64,000 nucleotides of DNA from UBA3700 sp964478025. Lineage in GTDB: Bacteria > Bacillota > Clostridia > Christensenellales > UBA3700. The notes beneath the pieces are model-generated. The model did no database searches, had not been told where the DNA came from, and saw nothing but the letters and a program-made list of their open reading frames with translations. Shown one piece after another: positions 54,909-62,805 of this stretch. Numbering within the stretch: position 1 is the first letter of the stretch; each line of letters starts with the position of its first letter. Both the position numbers and the translations under genes were made by a program. The DNA is taken from NCBI GenBank assembly GCA_964478025.1, contig CAYZGK010000002.1:124001-188000 (forward strand), written 5' to 3'.

Positions 54909-56576
54909 TTATATATCCTCCTTTTGTTCATTATTTACATCTAAAGTTGCATCTTCCTTAACTTCAGTTTGTGCGTCTTGAACTATCTCTTCTTTAGGTG
55001 TCTCTAAAACAACTTCTTGAATAGGAGTTTCTTTTACCTCCTCAACAACTATTGTATCTTGATTAGAATCCTCATTTGCCTTTTCTAATCTTAAAGCAGA
55101 TTCAGCACGAGTTACTGCAAGTCTTGATTGAATTTCTGCCATCTTCTTTCCACTTAGTTTATAGAATAACATTGGAATTATAGAAACTAAGTTTGTAACA
55201 GCTGGAATTATTGTATAAATCATAATTAATCCAACTTTAGTAAACTCTGTTTGAACAGGCTTATGACTTGTTATATAGCTCATTGGTTGAGCAAATAAGA
55301 AGAACGATAAAAGCCATGCTAAAACGTAATCTTTAAAGCCTGATGAAATCTTACTTCTTAAACTCATAAGTGAGAATGTAATACCTTCGCATCTCTCACC
55401 TGTCTTATCTTCCCAGTAATCTAGAGTATCTGTTGCCATTAAGTGTGGAATTACGTTTAATATACCAACTGGAATCATAGCAAAGAACATTAATCCTGCA
55501 AGCATAATCCAACCCCAAGTTGTTGGCAATTTATCTACGCCTACAATTAAACAAATAAAGAATATTATGGCAAGAACCGCAGAGTGCCAAATTGTTGCAA
55601 GTATAAACAACTTCTTAGAATCCATTAACTTTCTAAGTTTAGGAGCTATCATCATACCTATCATTGAGGCGACGGCTCCTGGAAGTGAGAATACTATTTG
55701 AAGTGAACCCTTAGCAATTACATAAGAAACTACATAAACTATCATAGCTGATACTAAGTTTCTAAAGAATGTAAGTAGATTAGATAAAATAAGTAGTAAG
55801 AATTGTTTATTCTTAAATAGATATTTAAATCCTTCAAGCATACTAGGAGTTTGGCTTGTTGGCTCTAATCTTTCTTTTATAGATAAACACCCAAGAACCA
55901 TAAATAGTGGTCCAAGTACACCTATAATAATACCCATCCACATATATGAACTTGTGTAATCATCATGTGTAAGTAATAAGAAGAATGTAAGTAGAACTAA
56001 TGCTGATTGTTCACCAATACTTCCTAAAATACGGCTTATAGAAATAATCTTTGCTCTCTCGTCAGTGTTTGGAGATGCTACCGCTGGAATACCATCAAGA
56101 GGTACACCAATAATTGTTCCTACAATACCATAAAGCAAATATGTAACGTACATATAAGCAATTTTACCTGACATATTCATGCCGGCATAAATCTGAGGCA
56201 AGAACATTAAAATGGTTATAATTCCCCAAGGAATTGCACCCGCTAATAAATAAGGCCTCATTTTTCCCATTTTAGTTCTAGTCTTATCTACGATAACACC
56301 CATTATAGGATCATTTAAACCATCAAAGATTTTTGATACTAAAAACATTACACCTACTGCACTTGCTGAAATACCTATACATGATGTATAGAAGTATAAC
56401 AAATAACCTTGAACCAAACCTTGAACCGCAGAAGATGCGAATCTAGCCAATGAAAATAAAGTATAATCCTTTCCAGTTAGATACTTTTTGTTCATTATTC
56501 TTTTCTGATCCTCAGACAAACATGCAGAACCATCGTTTTCTACGACAACTTCTTCTGTTGATGTTGCTTCACTCAC
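54909..56576 (-). CDS. GPH-family sugar:cation symporter
   Basis: 555 residues, start GTG (56574-56576) with AGGAGGGG in front. Twelve membrane segments of the melibiose/glucuronide carrier type: SKIFDGLNDPIMGVIVDKTR (about 81-100) is the family signature. Residues from about 475 form a long hydrophilic, Glu/Val/Thr-rich tail (EEVKETPIQEVVLETPKEE), unusual for MelB relatives and without the EIIA-like domain seen in LacS. It probably imports the glycoside handled by the upstream enzymes. Confidence 0.88.
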   Translation of the reverse strand: MSEATSTEEVVVENDGSACLSEDQKRIMNKKYLTGKDYTLFSLARFASSAVQGLVQGYLLYFYTSCIGISASAVGVMFLVSKIFDGLNDPIMGVIVDKTRTKMGKMRPYLLAGAIPWGIITILMFLPQIYAGMNMSGKIAYMYVTYLLYGIVGTIIGVPLDGIPAVASPNTDERAKIISISRILGSIGEQSALVLLTFFLLLTHDDYTSSYMWMGIIIGVLGPLFMVLGCLSIKERLEPTSQTPSMLEGFKYLFKNKQFLLLILSNLLTFFRNLVSAMIVYVVSYVIAKGSLQIVFSLPGAVASMIGMMIAPKLRKLMDSKKLFILATIWHSAVLAIIFFICLIVGVDKLPTTWGWIMLAGLMFFAMIPVGILNVIPHLMATDTLDYWEDKTGERCEGITFSLMSLRSKISSGFKDYVLAWLLSFFLFAQPMSYITSHKPVQTEFTKVGLIMIYTIIPAVTNLVSIIPMLFYKLSGKKMAEIQSRLAVTRAESALRLEKANEDSNQDTIVVEEVKETPIQEVVLETPKEEIVQDAQTEVKEDATLDVNNEQKEDI

Positions 56577-56592
56577 AACTAGCCCCTCCTAA

Positions 56593-58515
56593 TTATTTTT
56601 CAATTTTTTTCTTAAAGAAATCTCCCTTTGGATAACTTAATACAAATGCTCCAGTTGATGACCATGCTTGTAAAAGCGAACCATCCTTTTGCAATGGATT
56701 AAAGAACTCAATTGGAGTGTAATTTCCCTTTTCAATATTATATTCAAACCACCTTGTTAGTGGATACATATAATCCATATTATACATTAGTTTTGCATAT
56801 GCGTAAACACAAGATAGATATGGCCAATCACCACCATTGTGATAATAATATGGTAGTGATGACTTTTGTACAATATCTCTATTATTCTTGTAGAATGGAT
56901 AAACACTTAAAGTTCCAAAATCACCAGCAATTTGCTCTTTGTTATTTTTAGACTCAAGATATTTTTCCATATTTGATAGCATTCTTTTTGCCCTATTTTC
57001 ATCAGCAATGCCATATAATGCTGCAACTACTGTATCTATAGATAAATTATCTTCTGTGAAATCTTTTGACTTGTAGTTTACATACCAGCCTTTTTCTTCA
57101 TCCCAAAGATATTTATTTATGCTATCTTTTACTTTTTGAGACATAGCTAAATATTTATTAGATAAATCTTGATCAAATAAAGAATAAAGATCTCCTAAAC
57201 AATATAAAGCTCTTGCATATAACACTTCATCATATGTGCAATATACTGATCTAAATACATTATCACACCAATCTCTTCTATTGTACTCTCCACCCTTTAG
57301 TAAAAGTCCTGTTGATTCTTCTACTTCTTGATAAAGTCTATCTATAACAAGTTTTGCACTCTCAAGTACTGTTCCACATGCAACAGACTCATTTAAAATT
57401 GTCTTATCTTTTGTATGAACAACGTAGTCATAAATCATCATTACAAAGAATGATGGTGAATCATAGTGATTACCCCAGTAGTTTTTAAAGTTAAACTTTA
57501 CAGCACTTGGGCATTCACCTTTTTTATTTATACCATTTGCAAGAGTGATAATTTCATTTCTTACAAGTTGTGGTTGTACAGGAAGTACGCTAAGTACTGT
57601 CCAATATGAATCTCTATAATAAGTTCTTGCTGGAAATTGATAAACTATACCTGCTAAAAAGCCTTTAAACTTTCCAAGTTCCTTGTAGTTAGATAAAGAT
57701 GCATTTAGTAAAGATTTATAATATGTCTTTAAAAATTCACTATTTGCGCTTTCTGGACACTTTAGAGAGTTAATATAGTTTTCAGTTCTCATATAAGCGT
57801 TATCAAAATCTAGCATACATGAAACAACATCGCTATAAGTAAAGTCTCCTCTTGTTCCGCAAGATAAAGTGTATCTAAATGCTTTAGTTTCACCTTTTTT
57901 CATTTTAGAGCCTATTTCAAATTGATTTGTAAAACCTCTTTCAGCCTCTAGTGCCACAATCTCAACATTCGATGCAATATCAAGATAAAAATCTCCCATA
58001 ACATTTCCTCTTACAAAAGAAACTCCATTATGGGATTTAACCTTTGGCTTTTTCTTTACAAGTCCACCTATTACTTTGCAGATATTCCCAAGATTTAATC
58101 TATTAGCTAAAAATTGTTCAAGATATGATCTAAAATCTATACCAAAGTTATTTGTAATTCTAAAATCCATATCTTTTTTAGCAGTAACTTTAAACTCCGA
58201 GTAAATACAATTTGTATTATCATCAAGGAATTGTGTTAAAACAATATCAAAATCTTTATTGCCAAATTTTGATACCATTTTCTTACCAATCATCTCAACT
58301 ACTTTTTCTGCATTCCAATCAAACGCAACACCATCTACACTAAACATTGTGTAGTAAGCTGAAAATACAGAGAATTTATTCATAACGGCATATTTAGATA
58401 TAGCACCCTTTCCATCAAATTGAGCTGTAATTAAATTATTTGCTACATCATAATATGTTGCTTCATGATACAAATTATTTACGATAATTTTTCCATCTTT
58501 ATATTGAACGGCCAT
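56593..58515 (-). CDS. (alpha/alpha)6-barrel glycoside hydrolase-like protein
   Basis: 640 residues. An N-terminal beta domain (1-230) precedes a helical barrel of the six-hairpin glycosidase type: ARTYYRDSYWTVLSVLP, GGEYNRRDWCDNVFRSVY and PYYYHNGGDWPYLS are barrel-end motifs with acidic candidates. It resembles GH63/debranching-type enzymes but no family can be fixed by eye. No signal peptide, so cytoplasmic. SD AAGGTGA. Between the GPH transporter and an oxidoreductase, it likely acts on the imported sugar or its oxidised form. Confidence 0.7.
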   Translation of the reverse strand: MAVQYKDGKIIVNNLYHEATYYDVANNLITAQFDGKGAISKYAVMNKFSVFSAYYTMFSVDGVAFDWNAEKVVEMIGKKMVSKFGNKDFDIVLTQFLDDNTNCIYSEFKVTAKKDMDFRITNNFGIDFRSYLEQFLANRLNLGNICKVIGGLVKKKPKVKSHNGVSFVRGNVMGDFYLDIASNVEIVALEAERGFTNQFEIGSKMKKGETKAFRYTLSCGTRGDFTYSDVVSCMLDFDNAYMRTENYINSLKCPESANSEFLKTYYKSLLNASLSNYKELGKFKGFLAGIVYQFPARTYYRDSYWTVLSVLPVQPQLVRNEIITLANGINKKGECPSAVKFNFKNYWGNHYDSPSFFVMMIYDYVVHTKDKTILNESVACGTVLESAKLVIDRLYQEVEESTGLLLKGGEYNRRDWCDNVFRSVYCTYDEVLYARALYCLGDLYSLFDQDLSNKYLAMSQKVKDSINKYLWDEEKGWYVNYKSKDFTEDNLSIDTVVAALYGIADENRAKRMLSNMEKYLESKNNKEQIAGDFGTLSVYPFYKNNRDIVQKSSLPYYYHNGGDWPYLSCVYAYAKLMYNMDYMYPLTRWFEYNIEKGNYTPIEFFNPLQKDGSLLQAWSSTGAFVLSYPKGDFFKKKIEK

Positions 58516-58526
58516 TTGTCACCTTT

Positions 58527-59699
58527 TTATTTGTTAGATTTAGCGTTTTCTTCTTGTTTTCTCTTTTCAAGTTCTTCAATAAATAAATCTTCATCTATTG
58601 GAAGTGTAATTTCCTTACCTGTCCATGAAGATAAATGAATTGCATTTGAGAATGTTAAACCATTTAAGCCTTCTTCATATCTTCCGATTAATTCTTTTTC
58701 ATTTCCAAGAATTACATTTGAAAAGTTTCTTATAACATCTGGATGTTGGAACCCATAATTTTTAATTAACATTCTTAAAACTTCAAATGGAGAATATTTA
58801 ATTTTCTTAGTTGTAGTTTTTGGTTTACCCATAAATACTTTATTAACTTTAGAAAATTCTGGCTCTAACATATCGTTTTTAGTAAACTCTAATTTCATAG
58901 ATAAATCGTTTTTACCAGAGATAACAATCTTACCACCATCTCCGGTTATTTCTAATCTATTTGTTCCTGGGGCGTCATGAGTTGATGTAATAAATACACC
59001 AGTTGCTCCATTTTCAAATTCACAGCATGCAGTAACATCATTCTCAACATTTATTTTTCTACCAACAGTTTTAGCAGTTGCCCAAACTTTTGTCATTTTT
59101 TCACCAGCAAGCCATGTAAATAAATCTAATTGATGTGGATCTTGATTAATTAAAACGCCACCACCTTCTCCATTCCAAGTGCCTCTCCAGCCACCTTGAT
59201 CATAGTATGCTTGTGGTCTATACCAGTTTGTAATAATCCAAACTATTCTCTTTAAATTACCAAGTTCTCCAGAATCAATAATTTTCTTTGCTTCTCTATA
59301 AACTTTATTAGTTCTTTGATTTAGTAAAAGTGCACACTTAAGTTCAGGTTTTGTCTTTGCATACTCAGCTGCTTCTCTAACAGCTTTTGTATAAACGCCA
59401 GCTGGTTTATCTGACATAACGTGAAGATTTGCATCTAGTGCATCTTTTAAGATTACAGGATGTTGATAATGTGGTGTTTCAACAAGGACTGCGTCAATAA
59501 GTCCACTTTTAAACATTTCATGATAGTCTTCAAAGATTTTAACACCTTTTAAGTTTGCTTCAGCCCAGTCTCTTCTTTCTTTACTTGCATCACAAACAGC
59601 AGCAAGTACACCATTTTTATCTAAACCTTTATAAATAAATTGAGCGTATCTTGAACCTTGTTTTCCTATACCTACAATTCCATATCTAACCTTATTCAT
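58527..59699 (-). CDS. Gfo/Idh/MocA-family oxidoreductase
   Basis: 390 residues. Rossmann motif GIVGIGKQGSRYAQ (8-21), catalytic-region SDKPAGVYT (DKP in place of the usual EKP) and C-terminal GTWNGEGGGVLINQDPHQLD with the His-x-x-Asp of the active site. NAD(P)-dependent oxidation or reduction of a sugar or inositol. Closest in the window to the protein at 61005-62153 (both have GWR.(T/S)W.GEGGG and (N/T)WYR(P/A)Q), so they are paralogs. Confidence 0.9.
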   Translation of the reverse strand: MNKVRYGIVGIGKQGSRYAQFIYKGLDKNGVLAAVCDASKERRDWAEANLKGVKIFEDYHEMFKSGLIDAVLVETPHYQHPVILKDALDANLHVMSDKPAGVYTKAVREAAEYAKTKPELKCALLLNQRTNKVYREAKKIIDSGELGNLKRIVWIITNWYRPQAYYDQGGWRGTWNGEGGGVLINQDPHQLDLFTWLAGEKMTKVWATAKTVGRKINVENDVTACCEFENGATGVFITSTHDAPGTNRLEITGDGGKIVISGKNDLSMKLEFTKNDMLEPEFSKVNKVFMGKPKTTTKKIKYSPFEVLRMLIKNYGFQHPDVIRNFSNVILGNEKELIGRYEEGLNGLTFSNAIHLSSWTGKEITLPIDEDLFIEELEKRKQEENAKSNK

Positions 59700-59719
59700 A
59701 ATTTCTCCTCTAATTTTTA

Positions 59720-60043
59720 TTAATCAAAACAAACAACAAGTAACATCTTGAATTTTTCAAGAGCAAGAAGTGCGTGTGGATGATCTTTTGGCATTACTAT
59801 GCTATTTCCTGCTTCAAGTACAAACTTGTCATCATCAACTGTGATTTCACACTTTCCATCAAGAACATAAACAAAGGCGTCGCCACCAGCTCTATGAGAT
59901 GAAATTTCTTCACCTTTATCAAATGAAAATAACGTAACTGAATGATGGTTATTTTGCTCTAGTGTTTTACTTACAACTTGTCCATCACAATATTTTACTT
60001 CATCTTTTAATACTAAAACTTTCTTCTTATCGATATTCTTCAT
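59720..60043 (-). CDS. Small cupin protein
   Basis: 107 residues from the ATG at 60043, which has AAAGGAGAAC upstream inside the end of the isomerase gene; an earlier ATG at 60103 is a frame extension. Single cupin barrel with SSHRAGGDAFVYVLDGKCE and MPKDHPHAL giving three His metal-ligand candidates. It could be an epimerase/isomerase subunit, a sugar-binding protein or a metal enzyme; catalysis is unproven. Confidence 0.82.
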   Translation of the reverse strand: MKNIDKKKVLVLKDEVKYCDGQVVSKTLEQNNHHSVTLFSFDKGEEISSHRAGGDAFVYVLDGKCEITVDDDKFVLEAGNSIVMPKDHPHALLALEKFKMLLVVCFD

Positions 60044-60045
60044 AA

Positions 60046-60996
60046 TTAGTTCTCCTTTTCTTCTGCATTTTTTATCATTATTTTTAGGCCATCGTATTGC
60101 CATTTAAATATTTGTGTTGTTGAAACTTTTTCACTCTTTTTAATTCCCATTTTAGCGTCTATTTTATCAAAGACTTTTTTCCAATTTTTAGTAACTGGAA
60201 TTAAGTTTGTAATTGGGAATAAAAACTTTGTATAATTCCTGCCTATTGCATACTTTCCAGTATGTGGCTCAAGAGTTAAAAATCCATCATATTTTCTATT
60301 TACAATTAAATCATAAATCATATGCTCATAGCCGCCCTCGCCCATTCCAATTGGAACTTCAACTTTTTCTTTAGAGCAATCTTTAATATGATAATATTCT
60401 GTAATATCTTTAAGTTCCTCGTAAGCCACCTTTGCGTCTACATCACATTGAATATAATTTGATGCATCAAATACAAGTTTAAATTGAGGATCATTTATCT
60501 CACTATATAACTTTTTAACTCTCTCAGGGGTATCACCAAATATTTTCTTTTCGTTTTCATGTAAAAGAATAACATCAGTTCCCTTTACTATCTCTAAAAA
60601 GCCTTTTAACTTTTTAACAACTTCAGAGAAATATTCATCATAGTTTCCCTTTGCATCTACAAAGAATGAGAATATTCTTATATATTTGCATTCCATAAGT
60701 TGAGCTATTTTAACAAGCTCTTTTAATTTATTTTTTTGAATTTCGTAGGATTCGTTATCATAAAGATTCATTTTCCCAATTTTAGAACCAATGGATGAAA
60801 ACTTAACACCATACTTATCTAATATAGGTTTTACTTCTTTTTCAAACTCATCTTTTGTATAATCGGTGATTTCCTTACCTTTTTTTATTCTTCTTGGGCA
60901 AAGATATTTTTCATTAAATGAAACAACAAGTTTACATTGTTCTTCAATGTTTGGATTTGCTTCATCATAAAAACCAGAAATTTTAACGTTTGACAT
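60046..60996 (-). CDS. Sugar isomerase/epimerase-like TIM barrel (AP_endonuc_2)
   Basis: 316 residues of the xylose-isomerase-like fold. Metal ligands fit ILLHENE (Glu), LVFDASNY (Asp), YYHIKD (His) and LTLEPH (Glu). Family members isomerise or epimerise sugars and, with Gfo/Idh/MocA oxidases, some cleave 3-keto-glycosides by elimination. SD AAGGAGATAT. Flanked by oxidoreductases and the cupin with gaps of only 2-9 bases. Confidence 0.86.
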   Translation of the reverse strand: MSNVKISGFYDEANPNIEEQCKLVVSFNEKYLCPRRIKKGKEITDYTKDEFEKEVKPILDKYGVKFSSIGSKIGKMNLYDNESYEIQKNKLKELVKIAQLMECKYIRIFSFFVDAKGNYDEYFSEVVKKLKGFLEIVKGTDVILLHENEKKIFGDTPERVKKLYSEINDPQFKLVFDASNYIQCDVDAKVAYEELKDITEYYHIKDCSKEKVEVPIGMGEGGYEHMIYDLIVNRKYDGFLTLEPHTGKYAIGRNYTKFLFPITNLIPVTKNWKKVFDKIDAKMGIKKSEKVSTTQIFKWQYDGLKIMIKNAEEKEN

Positions 60997-61004
60997 ATAT
61001 CTCC

Positions 61005-62153
61005 TTATTCTTCATCATCCATTGTAACTTTTTCAGCATCAACTCTAACTTTTAAAAGTTCATTATATCTATCCTCATCAAATGGAACATCAATTTCTTT
61101 TTCTTCCCATGAAGATAAATTAAGTGCATTTATAATAGTTAAAGCATTTAAGCCTTCATCTAATTTTGCTACAAGTATATCTTTATTTTTGGTATCAACA
61201 GCTTCAATAAAGTTATCTAAGATATTACATTGTTGGCCTCTAATTCCATCTTTTATTGCATTCTTTAAACCATACCAAGTGTAATATTTCTTTCCCTTTT
61301 TATCTGCTTTATTTCCGTAATCTCTTTTAGCTCTTTTATTAACATCCTCTTCACTCATTTTATTTAAAGTGTAGTTCATAGTAAGACTATTTATAACTAT
61401 CTTTCCCTTATCTCCTGCAATTTCTAACCTATTAGTTCCAGGAATTTCATGAGTTGAAGCTGTGAACACACAATCAAAATCATCAAACTTCATTATTGCT
61501 GTTACATCATTTTCTGTTGTAATTCTTCTACCTACAGTTTTTGAGTGAGCGTATATCTTTTTTGGCATACCGCAAAGCCATTGTATTAAATCTATTTGAT
61601 GAACACATTGATTTATAAGGGTACCACCACCCTCACCGCTCCAAGAAGCTCTCCAGCCTCCCATGTTGTAATAGAATTGAGCTCTATACCAATCAGTAAT
61701 AATAAAATTAACTCTTTGTATTTTACCTATACTGCCACTTTCAATTAATTCTTTTGCTTTTTTATACATTTGATTTGTTCTTTGGTTATACATCATGGCA
61801 CAAATCAAGTTTTCTTTTTCGTTATATAAATCTATAAGCTCTTTTGCTTCTTTAGTTGTAACTGAAATAGGTTTTTCACATAAAACATTTAAACCTTTAT
61901 TTATACAGTCTTTTGCAATTTTTACATGAGAATAATGAGGTGTTGCTATAACAACTGCATCTAAGTTTTCTTTTTCTATCATTTCCTTATAATCTTGATA
62001 AGCTTTTACATGTAACTCTTTTGAAAACTTATTTAAAAGTTGTTGATTTAAATCGCAAATTGAAACAAGCTTTGCGTTTTTAACCCACTTGGATAAATTT
62101 TTTGCGTGCTTTGAACCCATTCTGCCAACGCCTATAACCGCAACGTTTACCAT
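61005..62153 (-). CDS. Gfo/Idh/MocA-family oxidoreductase
   Basis: 382 residues. AVIGVGRMGSKHAKN (Rossmann, 5-19), CEKPISVTT (catalytic Lys) and ASWSGEGGGTLINQCVHQIDL. Complete, with a short charged C-terminal tail. Paralog of 58527-59699, which suggests two steps or two substrates (e.g. oxidation and re-reduction) in one pathway. SD AAAAAAGGAGAATTA. Confidence 0.9.
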   Translation of the reverse strand: MVNVAVIGVGRMGSKHAKNLSKWVKNAKLVSICDLNQQLLNKFSKELHVKAYQDYKEMIEKENLDAVVIATPHYSHVKIAKDCINKGLNVLCEKPISVTTKEAKELIDLYNEKENLICAMMYNQRTNQMYKKAKELIESGSIGKIQRVNFIITDWYRAQFYYNMGGWRASWSGEGGGTLINQCVHQIDLIQWLCGMPKKIYAHSKTVGRRITTENDVTAIMKFDDFDCVFTASTHEIPGTNRLEIAGDKGKIVINSLTMNYTLNKMSEEDVNKRAKRDYGNKADKKGKKYYTWYGLKNAIKDGIRGQQCNILDNFIEAVDTKNKDILVAKLDEGLNALTIINALNLSSWEEKEIDVPFDEDRYNELLKVRVDAEKVTMDDEE

Positions 62154-62155
62154 CT

Positions 62156-62797
62156 TTAATTCTCCTTTTTTGATTTATTTAATATAGACCTTGCAACTAA
62201 AGGTAAGTTTGTTGTTATATTGCCATCAATAATAGGCACTAACTTTAACAATTTATTTACATTATCTATAGTAAATGCACTAATTGGTACATTATACATT
62301 TTACATGCTTCTATAAACTTTCCAGAAAGTTTTCTATAGTTTATGTTAATTCCCTTAAATCTTGGGTTGTTAAGACTTTCTAATCTTGCCTTTATTTGTG
62401 GCACATTTTTAGTTGAATAAGAAATTCCTTTCATCCTATTTAACCAAACCTCACCACAATCAATGATTTTATAGTCTGATTCTCTTACGCTACCAGTAAA
62501 GATTAATTGATTTTCCATTCCCATACTTTTTGCAAGATTTATTACATCTTTAATGATACCATGTTGTTTTAAATCACAATTAACTTTTATTTCTTTTTCC
62601 TTAACAAGTTTAAATACTTCTCTAAGTCTTATCTTTTTCCAACAAGTAAAAGGAGCTGGCATATGAGATATATACAAGATTCCAAAATTTTTGTATATAT
62701 CTACCTCTATTGCATCGGCTTCATACACATCGATATTATTTAAATAACTATGTGAATTTCTACCTGAACCAAATGAACCACCATGTGCAGTAATCAT
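62156..62797 (-). CDS. Divergent GDPD/PI-PLC-like phosphodiesterase
   Basis: 213 residues, short for the family (about 240). It begins MITAHGGSFGSGRNSHSYL, corresponding to the GDPD HRG...ENT start with HGG and RNS instead. The EVDIY and ISHM segments match the usual ExD and HD metal/acid positions. It may hydrolyse a glycerophospho- or sugar-phosphodiester, perhaps a sugar-phosphate cap on the operon's substrate. The changed motif residues leave activity uncertain. It starts 8 bases after the partial oxidoreductase ends. Confidence 0.6.
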   Translation of the reverse strand: MITAHGGSFGSGRNSHSYLNNIDVYEADAIEVDIYKNFGILYISHMPAPFTCWKKIRLREVFKLVKEKEIKVNCDLKQHGIIKDVINLAKSMGMENQLIFTGSVRESDYKIIDCGEVWLNRMKGISYSTKNVPQIKARLESLNNPRFKGININYRKLSGKFIEACKMYNVPISAFTIDNVNKLLKLVPIIDGNITTNLPLVARSILNKSKKEN

Positions 62798-62805
62798 AAA
62801 AACTC

